A stretch of 62,514 nt of DNA. Source: Clostridiales bacterium. Its GTDB lineage: Bacteria; Bacillota; Clostridia; Saccharofermentanales; Saccharofermentanaceae. The position numbers and the translations under genes are program-made. Below, in pieces: positions 25,178 through 35,859 of this stretch. How positions within the stretch are numbered: position 1 is the first letter of the stretch; every line of letters starts with the position of its first letter. The stretch is taken from contig JAFZWA010000022.1 of the NCBI GenBank assembly GCA_017617525.1, positions 1 to 62,514 on the forward strand, written 5' to 3'. The notes beneath the pieces are model-generated. The model searched no databases. It was not told the origin of the DNA and saw only the letters and a program-made list of their open reading frames with translations.

Positions 25178-28100
25178 ATGGAGATAGCATTTCACTGCCC
25201 CAATTGTTCGGCAGATCTGATATTCGATGAATCCAAAAGTTATACTTGCTGCTTCTGTCATACGGTACTGACCGGAAAAGACGAAGTAAAAGAGCTCGAA
25301 GGCGGTTACTACGTAGGTGACGCCTGGAATGAAAAAGCGTATCACGTTTACCACTGTGAGGATTGCGGTGGAGAGTTTATAGCAAAACCCGCGAACGCGA
25401 ATCAGGGATGCCCGATCTGCGCGTCCGCTTCACTGAAGGATCAGGGCGGTATCGTCGGTCCGATGCCGAGAAGAGCGATCCCGTTTTCTCATACAAAACA
25501 GCAGGCTCAGGAGATGTTCCTGGATTATATCCGCAACAATTCCGCTGTCGGCCGTACTCTGGCGACAGATGAGAATAAGGAGCTCCTGCACAAGGTATAT
25601 GTACCGGTATGGCTGTTTACTTACGAAGTCATCGCGCACGCGAAAGTTACCGCGTCGCTGAGAAATAAGGCCGCGGAGAGTAAGACGCTCTTCGGTATCA
25701 ACGGTACCGAAGGTATTGCTGAGTCCCTTACCGCGATCCGTTCTTCTTTCTCTCGTTTCCAGGCAACACGTAAGGGCGCCGCGAAAGATACCAACGATGG
25801 CACTTCCGAGCACATCACCGGTGGTGTCCTCTCCTGGCAGGGAATCCCGTTTGACGCGTCCGGCGTTCTTCCGTCCAGCGTCATCAACAACCTGCAGCCA
25901 TACGATCAGAGCAAGATGGTCCTTCTTAACGAGAAGGTCCTGATGGATACTCCGGTCCTGATCATGACGAAGGACCCGATCTCCTGCATGCAGGATTTCA
26001 TGGAGCGCATCAAGAAATGGACACGTCAGATGATCATCGACGCCCATTCCGATTCCTACGATATCGCGTATTTCCAGGACAAGACCGACTATCCGCTGGG
26101 TATCGGTGAACTGGTGCTTTTCCCGATCTGGTACATGAAGGGCGAGTACATGGGCAGAGATTACTTCTTTGCCATGAACGGTCAGAATGGTGAGATCGAG
26201 GCCAATGTTCCGATGTCCAAGGGAACGGCGAAGAGCGCGGGTATCACCTATCAGCAGTACTGGGACAAGTCCCGCTGCACCGCATTGAACGATACACACT
26301 TCGAATTCAATATCCACGATCCGAGCATCGAGGTCCTCGACTACTCCTTCTTCGAGAAGCCGAAGGAATCGAGAGTTACACCGGAAGGCAGGATCGCTCC
26401 GAAGTCATCTTCCGCAGCGCCGGCAAGCCTTGACGATGTATTCGAGACAGCGGCAGAAGCTCTTTCCGAGGGAAAAACACTTTCCGCCGATAAGCCCATC
26501 CAGAAGAAGAAATTCTCCGAGATGGAAGTGGAGATCGGATTCGGCAACAAGAAGAAGAAAGAGCCTGAAAAGCCGCTGACTAAGGAAGAGGAGATGGAGC
26601 GCGAGCGTGAGATGATCGCCAGACTCCGTGCCGCTGCCAAGGAAGAACCGAGAGACGCAAGTGGTGCCGCAAGTGTTCCGTCCTGGGCAAAGGCCGTTAC
26701 ACCTCCGCCGTCCCAGACGAATTCCGCCGTGCGTCCGACCGCCAGAACGAAGAAGGGCGCGAGCGCTACAAGGTCCAGCGCCGCGGCTTCCGCGAACAAG
26801 CCGATCTGGGAGAAGACCGAAGAAGATCTCGCCGCGGAGAAAGAGGCTTCCAGAAAGTCCACAATGTCCATGGCCGAGCGTATGGCTAGAAAAGACGAAG
26901 GCGAATCCGCGCCGGAGAACAAGCCGTCCCGTGGTTTCACCGGCGGTCTTGGTGCCATGAATCCGGATATGGAACTGGAAGATCTGGACAAGATGCTTGT
27001 TCAGGATTCTATGCCGCCAATGCATTTGAAGGTTCCGGACAAGTACAAGACGCCTGCGCCTTCTGCTGAGGAAACAGCTTTCCGTGAGCAGATCGCCGCT
27101 CCGTCACATCATGAAGAAGAAGCACCGGAATCCTACGAGATCCCGATGCCGAAGGTTACTCCGAAGCCTTCCGCTCGAAAAGCACCGGCCCGCAGAAAGG
27201 TCGTCGAGCCGCTGCAGGAACCGGAGCCGATCGTTGAAGAGCCTGTTATCGATGAGCCGATTGCTTCTGAAGAGTCCGAGATGATGGCTAACATCACCTT
27301 CTCCTTTAACAAGAAGAAGCCTGCCATGAGTGGTGAGGAAAAACCCGTTACCGCGACAGCTATCCCGAGACAGCCGGAGAAAGAACCGGAGAAGGCTCAG
27401 GGTATGGCGATCATGAACTCCGAATATGAGGCCGGTTATCTCAATCGTAATGAGATCGAGCGTGAAGTATCCGAGGGTGAAGTTCGAGAGATCGTTCCGA
27501 ATGTCCCGAAGGCTTCCGAGAACTATGTCGGATCTGACGAGAATGACCGTCCGCTGTCTTCCCGTCCCGCAGCACCTCTGGCTCGTATGCGCGGTGATAT
27601 GCGTGTCGAGATGACGGACAGAAGAGACCTGGCTCCTGAGGATGATATTACGAACCGTCCTCTGGCAAACAGACCGCCGGCCCCGCTGGCAAGAGCAACC
27701 GCGTCTTCCGGCCCGACAATGGAATATCTGGCCGAGCATGAACTGGATGACGAGATCCACGCGATGCCTTCGATCGAAAGCAACGCCGGATTGAGATGGG
27801 GTGAGATGCCTGAAGCAAAGGGCACACCGGCCTGGGCAAAGCCGCAGGAGACAGATGATTCCCCGTCTCCGTTCAGACCGAACCCGAGAGACCGTGGCAG
27901 AAGCCACATGTCCAGAGACGAACTGCGCGCTTCTGAAGAAGACGCTGTCAGAAGAGCATCCGCGAGCCTTGCGGCTCACAACGCCGCCGGCTCGAGAGCA
28001 AGAACTCTCGCCGACAGAAGAAGAATGGATGCTGAAGCAGCTGCTGAGGAACAGGAGAGACAGAATCCTGCTTTCCGTCCGGCAGCTCAGGAAGATGATA

Positions 28101-29191
28101 CACCGGCTCTGGCAAGACCTGCAGGAAGACCCGCAGCGGGAAGACCGGCGGGAAGACCTGCTGCAAGAGAAGCAGCTGAAGCACCGAAGAAACAGGTCCC
28201 GATCTGGGAGCGTGTCCCGGAAACAGACGGACCGATCCCTGCATGGGGCGCTTCCGCCGCGTTTGTTGATGATGAAAGACCGCGTGGTTCTCTCATGAAG
28301 CCGAAGGGTCAGATCATTGATGTTGAAAAGCCGAGAGAAGGCACAGGCCTTTGGAAACAGGATCCTTCCGTTAAGGAAGTTCTGCTTCCGGGCGGCGCAA
28401 GAGTCGGTTCTGCTGAAGAAGAGGAAGATGACGAGCGCGCAGTTCCGGCACCGGAAGCTCGCGAGGTCGCTCCGACAAGACCTGCCAGACCTCAGGTAGA
28501 GCGTCCCGCTCCGCCGAGAGGCGCCGCGAAACCGGTAGCAAGACCGATAGCCAGACCAGCTGTTGAAAGACCCGCTGTCGAAAGGCCTGCTGTTGAGAGA
28601 CCTGCTGTTGAGAGACCGATGAGCAGACCGGCAGCTGAAAGACCTATGGGCAGACCTTCCGCGAGACCTGCGGGAAGACCCGGAAATGCAGTAGTTGAAG
28701 AAGCCGCGGAGAACCGTTCTCAGGCGGTAACCGAAGATGAGAGCGCTCCGATCACATTCTCCTCCGACCGTCCGCGAACATACGCGCAGCGTCGTCAGAT
28801 GGAAGAAGAAGAGAGAAGACGTCAGATCCAGAGCTCTTTCGTGAACCCGGAAAAACAGCGCGCGCCGATCCGTCGCCCGTCGCTCCGCCCGGCTGATCTT
28901 CATGCCGAGCTTCCGGATGAGGACGAACCGGTCAATAAGACGTTCGAGTCTTCACAGTTTGAGAATAAGCCGTCCGTAGTGGCTTCCCTGGATATGCTTC
29001 CGGAGCCGCTCGGTGACGACAGCATCCATCACCTGGCAAAGGATTCCTACACACCGGCACTTGCCCGTGGTACGGATGAGATCCAGGAAGAACTGGCACA
29101 GGGTGAAAAGATCGCCAAGAAGGCGATCAGAGGACTGCCGGATTACGATCCGGACGGACCGAGCCCGTTTAAGCCAAACAGAAACAGATAA
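25178..29191 (+). CDS. TFIIB-type zinc-ribbon protein with very long disordered tail
   Basis: Function unknown. The 1337 residues begin with two zinc ribbons (CPNC-16-CCFC near residues 8-28 and CEDC/CPIC near 60-80). A globular region follows (about 95-390) with AIPFSHTKQQAQEMF, KVYVPVWLFTYEV and YFFAMNGQNGEIEANVP, the words of the TFIIB-type zinc-ribbon family. From about 400 to 1315 the chain is Pro/Arg/Ala/Glu-rich and predicted disordered. It repeats short motifs: P-x-W-[AE]-K types (SWAKAV, PIWEKT, PAWAKP, PIWERV, PAWGAS), RPAPLAR-like words and a RPAVE run. It ends LPDYDPDGPSPFK. The family usually has a membrane segment near its end; none is seen here. A paralogue follows. A scaffold or RNA/protein-binding role is only a guess. 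Confidence 0.75.
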   Translation: MEIAFHCPNCSADLIFDESKSYTCCFCHTVLTGKDEVKELEGGYYVGDAWNEKAYHVYHCEDCGGEFIAKPANANQGCPICASASLKDQGGIVGPMPRRAIPFSHTKQQAQEMFLDYIRNNSAVGRTLATDENKELLHKVYVPVWLFTYEVIAHAKVTASLRNKAAESKTLFGINGTEGIAESLTAIRSSFSRFQATRKGAAKDTNDGTSEHITGGVLSWQGIPFDASGVLPSSVINNLQPYDQSKMVLLNEKVLMDTPVLIMTKDPISCMQDFMERIKKWTRQMIIDAHSDSYDIAYFQDKTDYPLGIGELVLFPIWYMKGEYMGRDYFFAMNGQNGEIEANVPMSKGTAKSAGITYQQYWDKSRCTALNDTHFEFNIHDPSIEVLDYSFFEKPKESRVTPEGRIAPKSSSAAPASLDDVFETAAEALSEGKTLSADKPIQKKKFSEMEVEIGFGNKKKKEPEKPLTKEEEMEREREMIARLRAAAKEEPRDASGAASVPSWAKAVTPPPSQTNSAVRPTARTKKGASATRSSAAASANKPIWEKTEEDLAAEKEASRKSTMSMAERMARKDEGESAPENKPSRGFTGGLGAMNPDMELEDLDKMLVQDSMPPMHLKVPDKYKTPAPSAEETAFREQIAAPSHHEEEAPESYEIPMPKVTPKPSARKAPARRKVVEPLQEPEPIVEEPVIDEPIASEESEMMANITFSFNKKKPAMSGEEKPVTATAIPRQPEKEPEKAQGMAIMNSEYEAGYLNRNEIEREVSEGEVREIVPNVPKASENYVGSDENDRPLSSRPAAPLARMRGDMRVEMTDRRDLAPEDDITNRPLANRPPAPLARATASSGPTMEYLAEHELDDEIHAMPSIESNAGLRWGEMPEAKGTPAWAKPQETDDSPSPFRPNPRDRGRSHMSRDELRASEEDAVRRASASLAAHNAAGSRARTLADRRRMDAEAAAEEQERQNPAFRPAAQEDDTPALARPAGRPAAGRPAGRPAAREAAEAPKKQVPIWERVPETDGPIPAWGASAAFVDDERPRGSLMKPKGQIIDVEKPREGTGLWKQDPSVKEVLLPGGARVGSAEEEEDDERAVPAPEAREVAPTRPARPQVERPAPPRGAAKPVARPIARPAVERPAVERPAVERPAVERPMSRPAAERPMGRPSARPAGRPGNAVVEEAAENRSQAVTEDESAPITFSSDRPRTYAQRRQMEEEERRRQIQSSFVNPEKQRAPIRRPSLRPADLHAELPDEDEPVNKTFESSQFENKPSVVASLDMLPEPLGDDSIHHLAKDSYTPALARGTDEIQEELAQGEKIAKKAIRGLPDYDPDGPSPFKPNRNR

Positions 29192-29200
29192 GAAACCTGC

Positions 29201-29247
29201 GCACCGGGAAACCAGCGTGTAATGACGCCGTTTCCCGGTGTGTTTTT
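29201..29247 (+). terminator. Terminator between the two zinc-ribbon genes
   Basis: GCACCGGGAAAC pairs with GTTTCCCGGTGTG around a 17-base loop and is followed by TTTTT. It would reduce expression of the second paralogue relative to the first. Confidence 0.85.
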
Positions 29248-29267
29248 ACCTTTTGTAAGGAGAAACC

Positions 29268-30827
29268 ATGGAAAAAGCCTACCTTTGCCCGACCTGCGGG
29301 GCATCTGTGATCCTCAACGGTGAGTCATCTCCGGTCTGCTGCTTTTGTAAGAGCACTCTTTCCGAAGAAAACGAGATCGCGCATCCGGAAGGCGGTTTCT
29401 ATGTCGGAGGACTGGATACTTCTGAAGTGCGCCGCCTGACCTGCTACAAATGCGGTAAGAGTATGATGTCTTCTCCGAGCGCGGATCTTCAGACACCGAG
29501 ATGCCTTTGCTGCGGAAGCGATGATCTTACAGTCACCTCGGAAAAGGTGATGCTTCCTTCCAAACTCACTGTCGTTCCTTTTTCGTGCGACAGAAAAGAA
29601 GCGGAAGAAGAGTATCTGAAGGCCGTGAAGAAGGAAAAGATCAAGTTCCGTCCGTTTTCGTCTAAGGAATATATCGACGCGATCACACCTGCGTACGTTC
29701 CGTTCTTCTTTTATGATTACCACGCGTTCGGATCCGCGATCTTAAGCGTCGTTCCCTTTGTTAAACAGCCGAGAAACGTCACTGAGAAGATCATCGGCGT
29801 CATGCTTTTAAACGATTTCTCTTTGGAAAGAACTTCCAATGTCGTCACTCCCTATCCGAAAACGATCAGTGTCGAAATGGCGTGGAAATCACTTCCTATG
29901 TCAGCGTCGAACGCGATCGACCAGAAGCATATGGATGAGGTCTCGCCGTTCCTTACGTCCGGCGTCAGCACCGACGAAAGAGTAATCAGTGAGATCAAGC
30001 ACGCCATGATCATGGACATCGACCGCTCCGCAAAGGACGTTGAAGATGAGTTCATGACGCGCATCAAGGACTTCGTCAAAGAGTGTATCATTACGGAAAA
30101 CCTCGGAAATTTCTCCATTACTTCGTATGTAGATAATACAAACTATGATCCTTCTCTCGGTCAGCTGATCTATGTTCCGATGTGGATATTGAAGGTCAGA
30201 AAGAAGGACAGTTGTGTGACGTGGTGTATGAACGCGATCTCCGGAAAAGCTTCTGACATCTCCCGTGAGGTGCTCGATGAAAAAGAACGCGTGAAAGAAG
30301 AAAAGACCGACTCACTTGCCGCGATCAGCAAAAAACGCGTCAAGTCGATCACGCTTGATGATCTTGGCGGAACTGAAAAACCTGTCAACTACAGAACATT
30401 CATGATCGATATCGTGGCGTCTGCCATAACTTCCGAGATGACGATGAACGAAATGTCCGCGGACAAGAGTCTTCTGCAGCTCGAAAAGAATAACAGAAGA
30501 AGAACGACACATATCGAAGTTCCGATCGCGGATGCTTTTCAGGCTGACGCGGAAAAAGCTGTCGCCGAGAGCAAGAGACAGCCGATCCCGAGCGCGCCTG
30601 TACCGCTTCCGACAGAGCATTCACCTCTGTATCTCATGAAGGAAGAAGTGAGGAACCGTTCCTTAGGAAGAGGTCAGAGACTTCCGGAAAAACCGCTCGA
30701 CCGAAGAGTCGGAAACGAAGAACAGTTCGAGTTTGATGACACCCCGTCTGCTGTTGCCGTAGAAGTCGGACTATCGGATCTGCCGGAGTACGATCCTACA
30801 GGTCCCAGCCCCTTTAAGAAGTCATAA
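29268..30827 (+). CDS. Second TFIIB-type zinc-ribbon protein (paralogue)
   Basis: Paralogue of the gene before it. The 519 residues start with CPTCGASVILNG and CCFC near residue 7-26, then CYKC/CLCC near 60-80. The globular region (about 95-370) has VVPFSCDRKEAEEEYLK, AYVPFFFYDYHAFG and GQLIYVPMWILKV, aligned with the first paralogue. The word for MNGQ is replaced by CMNAISGK. The tail is only about 120 residues and ends LPEYDPTGPSPFK, almost the same end as the first (LPDYDPDGPSPFK). AAGGAG precedes ATG 29268. The shared end suggests a common binding partner. No function is known to me. Confidence 0.75.
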   Translation: MEKAYLCPTCGASVILNGESSPVCCFCKSTLSEENEIAHPEGGFYVGGLDTSEVRRLTCYKCGKSMMSSPSADLQTPRCLCCGSDDLTVTSEKVMLPSKLTVVPFSCDRKEAEEEYLKAVKKEKIKFRPFSSKEYIDAITPAYVPFFFYDYHAFGSAILSVVPFVKQPRNVTEKIIGVMLLNDFSLERTSNVVTPYPKTISVEMAWKSLPMSASNAIDQKHMDEVSPFLTSGVSTDERVISEIKHAMIMDIDRSAKDVEDEFMTRIKDFVKECIITENLGNFSITSYVDNTNYDPSLGQLIYVPMWILKVRKKDSCVTWCMNAISGKASDISREVLDEKERVKEEKTDSLAAISKKRVKSITLDDLGGTEKPVNYRTFMIDIVASAITSEMTMNEMSADKSLLQLEKNNRRRTTHIEVPIADAFQADAEKAVAESKRQPIPSAPVPLPTEHSPLYLMKEEVRNRSLGRGQRLPEKPLDRRVGNEEQFEFDDTPSAVAVEVGLSDLPEYDPTGPSPFKKS

Positions 30828-30852
30828 TTTACAGATAAAGAAATAAAGAAAA

Positions 30853-30911
30853 CACCACCGGAGCGATTCTCGCAGGGCGTAAGCCCGAGGACCGGCGACG
30901 GTGGTGCTTTT
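30853..30911 (-). terminator. Bidirectional terminator; copy 2 of the conserved element
   Basis: CACCACCG (30853-30860) pairs with CGGTGGTG (30899-30906). On the reverse strand it follows the bglA stop and ends in TTTTC; on the forward strand it ends GTGCTTTTG. Read on the reverse strand its inside (30861-30898) is nearly the same as that of the thrC element: TCGCCGGTCCTCG, then GGGC/GCCC, then GAATCGCTC. Confidence 0.85.
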
Positions 30912-30922
30912 GCTTTATTGAT

Positions 30923-32311
<1,389 letters not shown>

Positions 32312-32314
32312 TCA

Positions 32315-32324
32315 AGTGCTTTTC
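32315..32324 (+). repeat. GTGCTTTTCG word in the leader of bglA
   Basis: AAGTGCTTTTCG at 32313-32324 lies about 30-40 bases upstream of the bglA start. A second partial copy, AGTGCTTCG, is at 32334. Confidence 0.55.
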
Positions 32325-32468
32325 GCAAAGAAACAGTGCTTCGGTAGATATGTTTCAAGTATATCAAACGGCAGGTTGTCTGTATATCAGATCGATGATA
32401 GATTTGTCATTTCAAAAAAGCCCGTTATGGTATAATCATATGGGAGATTTAAGGAGATGAGGAAGTAA

Positions 32469-33911
32469 ATGAATATAGCGATAATCACGGATACGTATTT
32501 TCCGGACATCAACGGAGTTACATCTTCGATTCATACGCTTGCGCTCGCGCTTCGAAAAAGAGGACATCGTGTATACATTTTTTGCATGTCAGAAAAGAAT
32601 TCTCCTGTCATCCGTCGTGTAAGTAAGAATCCGCCTGTTTTTCAGATCCCGAGCATCCCGATGCTCCTGGTGCGTCCTTACAGAACGACCGTGCCTTATT
32701 CCTTTCGTCTCGTTCAGATCCTGAAGAGACTGAAGATCGATATCATCCACACGCAGACAGAGTTTTCCATGGGCCTTATGGGTCTTTCTACGTCTATGAC
32801 ACTTCATCTTCCGATCGTGCACACCTATCACACGATGCTCGAAGATTATACGCACTATATTCTGGGCGGAAAAGTGACGAAGATCATCACACCGGAAAAG
32901 GTCAGATGGTACAGTAAGACCTTCTGCAACGCTCCGACAGGCCTTATCGTTCCTACGGAAAAAGTGAAGCACGCGCTTCGCGATTACGGTGTCACCAAGC
33001 CGATCTATGTTATCCCGACCGGCATCGACGTATCTCCGTTTAATCCGTCGAATTTCAAAAAAGAAGAGATCGACGAACTTCGTAAAAAGTTCGGCATCCG
33101 TGAAGGCGAGAAGATCCTTCTGAGTCTGGGTCGTGTCGCGAAAGAAAAGAGTATCGATAAGATCATCGACCAGGTGCCGAAGATCTGCGAGAAATCACCG
33201 AATGTCCGTGTACTTATCGTGGGTGACGGTCCGGCGCTTGACGACCTTAAGAAGCAGGCATCGGATCTCAATGTTTCCGATAAGGTGATCTTCGCGGGTT
33301 CCGCTCCATATGCGGAGATCGGCAAATATTACCAGCTCGGCGACGCGTTTATCTCCTGCTCCACATCCGAGACGCAGGGGCTTACCTATTACGAAGCTAT
33401 GGCCGCGGGCCTTCCGGTCATCGCGCGAAAAGACGATGCCGTAAATGAGCTTTTCAAGGACGGAGAAAACGCAAGACTTTTCAAGGATGAAACCGAGATT
33501 CCGGATATCGTTTCGGAGATCTTTAAAGATCCGGTTACCGCGGCACGCTATTCCGAAAACGCGGGCAAGACCGTTGCGACATTCTCCGCGGAGACATTCG
33601 CGGGAAGAGTCGAAGAGGCTTACATGAACGCGATCTCCCGTCATGTCCGCGAGAAAGCGATCCGTCGTTCGAATGTCGGAAAGCTCCATCTATCGAACAA
33701 ATACAAAGAGACCAAACTCGTTCCGCCGGAGGAAGATAAGCACTTCCTGGCACAAGAGGAACAGGTCGAGAAAGAGGCCGTCATGAATACCGGCGTCGAA
33801 AATGAGCATGTCGGTAACGCGCGAAAAGCATATCACACGGCGTACCGTTACGCGTCACTTGTACGCATCGCAAAGAAAGTCACCGGCAAAGACAAACCGA
33901 AAGATAAGTGA
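32469..33911 (+). CDS. GT4 glycosyltransferase, diacylglycerol glucosyltransferase-like
   Basis: GT-B fold retaining transferase that likely adds a sugar to a lipid anchor for glycolipid or lipoteichoic acid synthesis. The N-terminal DTYFPDINGVTSSIHTLA is the hallmark of this GT4 group, and HTQTEFSMGLMGL follows. The C-terminal nucleotide-binding domain has SLGRVAKEKSIDKII and the EX7E site SETQGLTYYEAMAAG. After the domain comes an extra charged tail of about 80 residues, not part of the catalytic fold. Length is 480. The ATG is at 32469 behind AAGGAGATGAGG. TATAAT at 32431-32436 is a possible -10 box, but the -35 is weak. It meets the EAL gene tail to tail. Confidence 0.85.
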   Translation: MNIAIITDTYFPDINGVTSSIHTLALALRKRGHRVYIFCMSEKNSPVIRRVSKNPPVFQIPSIPMLLVRPYRTTVPYSFRLVQILKRLKIDIIHTQTEFSMGLMGLSTSMTLHLPIVHTYHTMLEDYTHYILGGKVTKIITPEKVRWYSKTFCNAPTGLIVPTEKVKHALRDYGVTKPIYVIPTGIDVSPFNPSNFKKEEIDELRKKFGIREGEKILLSLGRVAKEKSIDKIIDQVPKICEKSPNVRVLIVGDGPALDDLKKQASDLNVSDKVIFAGSAPYAEIGKYYQLGDAFISCSTSETQGLTYYEAMAAGLPVIARKDDAVNELFKDGENARLFKDETEIPDIVSEIFKDPVTAARYSENAGKTVATFSAETFAGRVEEAYMNAISRHVREKAIRRSNVGKLHLSNKYKETKLVPPEEDKHFLAQEEQVEKEAVMNTGVENEHVGNARKAYHTAYRYASLVRIAKKVTGKDKPKDK

Positions 33912-33925
33912 TCTGAATAAAAAGA

Positions 33926-33956
33926 AAAGTGAAGCTTCGGCTTCACTTTTTTTGTT
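33926..33956 (+). terminator. Bidirectional terminator
   Basis: AAAGTGAAGC and GCTTCACTTT form a ten-base stem with a TTCG tetraloop and run into TTTT. The reverse strand also ends in T-rich sequence, so it can serve the convergent EAL gene. Confidence 0.88.
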
Positions 33957-33994
33957 TGCGCTATTTGATTTCAGTCATGCCCGAATAAGAAGGA

Positions 33995-35698
33995 TCAATC
34001 CTCTTTTTTCTCCACGAGAGTGATCACAGGCTGGCTCGGAGTATTCTCGCTTTCAGCGGATCCTTTTTCTTCAGATGATGAATCCGAAACGTCCTTCGCG
34101 GCCTCGGAAGGATCAGCTTTCTGCTCCGGCATAAGCTGCGGGACCGAGAAGAAATATCCCTGTAGATAATCGACGCCTGCCTGCTCGCAGAACTTTACCT
34201 GCTGCTCGTTTTCAACACCTTCCGCGATCGTCTTCATGTTGTTCTCGCGCGCGAAAGAAACGATGCTGTTGACGAGCGCCGCGCCGCGTTCCTGATTGAC
34301 ATGGCTCGTGATGCTTCTGTTGATCTTGATGTAGTCGACCGGCGCGTCGGTAAAGAGAGCGAACGAAGAAGCCGCCGCGCTTAAGTAGTCGATCGCGATG
34401 CGGATGCCGTGCTTTTTCAGGAACATGAGGTTATCTCGTACGATGTAATCATCTTCGGAAAAAGAACCGGTGATCTCGATCATGACACAGTTGGTGTCGA
34501 TGCCGGAAGCTTCGACCGCGCGGACGAATTCCATAACGCTTCTTTCGTTAAGTTCCGCGGCGGAATAGTTGATGCTGATGAGTTTTCCCTTGTTGGCGGG
34601 AAGCGCCGCGTACTTCATGGCTTCCTCTGTCATGAAGATCGTCAGTTTCGAAAGACACGATGTCTTTTCGAGGATCGGAACAAACTCTTCGGCGGTCATT
34701 TTTGAACCGTCGTCGCGGATCCATTTCGCGAGGATCTCCACGCCGAAAGGCTTGTGTGTCTCCGATTCGTGGATCGACTGATACGAGGCCTGGACCATGC
34801 CTTTGGAGATCGCGGAAGAAAACTCACTGGCGATACTTACCGTTCCCTTGTAGTAGTCTCTCATCGCGTCCGTATAACGGCTGATCTGCTGGTCTTCAAG
34901 GAAGGAATAACGAAGCGCGATGTTTGCTTTTCGAATGCCTTCCGCGATCGATGTATCCGGACGGATGACCGTGAATCCGATACGATAGGAAACGTATACG
35001 GGAATGTTGTCGACGGAGATCGTGACATCGTTGATGTTATCCAGAGACGCCAGGATATTCTCAAGGCTCTCCTCGCTCGAATAGTGCCGTACGACGATCG
35101 CGTAGTTGAGGTCGTGTCCCTTGCAGAGTGTCGCGTTCGGATACGAAGAGAGAAGATCCTTTAGTTCCTCGGAGATACGCTTGACGATCGACTGGTAAAA
35201 GTCGCTTCCGAAAAGGCCCTGGATATCGCCCGCTTCGTTAAAGGAAAGCATCAGGATCGACATGGCTCCCTCAGGCGGGACCTTCGCGTTAGCCATGCAG
35301 TTGAAGTTCGGAAGGCTTGTAAGAGAGTCATGCGTGGCTAAGTGCTCGAAGTGCTTTTCGCGCTGACGATTGCGGGAAGAAATATAGGAGATGACCACGC
35401 TGACGATGAGATAGACCGCGACGCGGATCAGGAAGCTGAAACCCTTGCTCTCATTCCCCGTGACCAGGTCTACCAGAGGACCCATCGCGAAGCCCGCGAG
35501 CGCGGCGAAAAGCGCGCTGTACCAGACAGGCGAATAGAGCGCGGTCACGACGACCGGAATGACGATCAGGTTGGCGTAAACGCTCGGCGTTCCGCCCGTG
35601 ATGCAAACGAACAGCACGATCAGCGCCGCCATAAGAAACATGGCGGGGATCAGAAGCGGCAAGACGGATTTTGCGTGATCAGTCTTCATTTTACTCAT
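33995..35698 (-). CDS. Membrane protein with degenerate GGDEF and altered EAL domain
   Basis: Probable c-di-GMP-linked protein. Of 567 residues, an N-terminal set of about four membrane helices (residues 10-95) is followed by a degenerate GGDEF domain (DSLTSLPNF, but no GGDEF word) and an EAL domain (about 310-540). The EAL site keeps VEIL, the Asn of INYS, Lys of KINRS, Glu of AEGVEN and Gln of LQG. The usual DDFG(T/S)GYSS is DYLSAAASS, the second Glu of ExTE is Gly (IEITGS) and KxD is KIN. Loss of metal ligands makes it probably inactive and a sensor. ATG 35698 is chosen for AAGGAG seven bases before. The longer opening at 35755 has no ribosome site. Confidence 0.85.
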   Translation of the reverse strand: MSKMKTDHAKSVLPLLIPAMFLMAALIVLFVCITGGTPSVYANLIVIPVVVTALYSPVWYSALFAALAGFAMGPLVDLVTGNESKGFSFLIRVAVYLIVSVVISYISSRNRQREKHFEHLATHDSLTSLPNFNCMANAKVPPEGAMSILMLSFNEAGDIQGLFGSDFYQSIVKRISEELKDLLSSYPNATLCKGHDLNYAIVVRHYSSEESLENILASLDNINDVTISVDNIPVYVSYRIGFTVIRPDTSIAEGIRKANIALRYSFLEDQQISRYTDAMRDYYKGTVSIASEFSSAISKGMVQASYQSIHESETHKPFGVEILAKWIRDDGSKMTAEEFVPILEKTSCLSKLTIFMTEEAMKYAALPANKGKLISINYSAAELNERSVMEFVRAVEASGIDTNCVMIEITGSFSEDDYIVRDNLMFLKKHGIRIAIDYLSAAASSFALFTDAPVDYIKINRSITSHVNQERGAALVNSIVSFARENNMKTIAEGVENEQQVKFCEQAGVDYLQGYFFSVPQLMPEQKADPSEAAKDVSDSSSEEKGSAESENTPSQPVITLVEKKED

Positions 35699-35756
35699 AA
35701 ATATCTCCTTGAAAGGAACACCAAAAACTTGTTGACGGACCTTTTGAACACACACG

Positions 35757-35762
35757 ATTATA
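35757..35762 (-). promoter_or_regulatory. -10 box of the EAL gene promoter
   Basis: TATAAT on the reverse strand, about 58 bases before the start of the EAL gene. No good -35 hexamer is seen at the right distance. Confidence 0.4.
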
Positions 35763-35805
35763 TACTCTGTATTTTATATCAGACCGCCTGAAAAGCATAC
35801 ACGAT

Positions 35806-35833
35806 TTGACTATTTTTATACTTTGTTGATAAT
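35806..35833 (+). promoter_or_regulatory. Putative promoter of the cardiolipin synthase gene
   Basis: TTGACT at 35806-35811 and GATAAT at 35828-35833 are 16 bases apart. The ATG at 35860 follows within 30 bases. Confidence 0.6.
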
Positions 35834-35859
35834 TGTTAATAGGGTGGAAGGAGAAATGC

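Noticed and set aside
27104..28903. A 599-residue reverse frame opposite the zinc-ribbon tail
   Set aside because: Its Arg/Ser-rich text is produced by the Pro/Arg/Ala-rich codons of the forward gene; no start signal.
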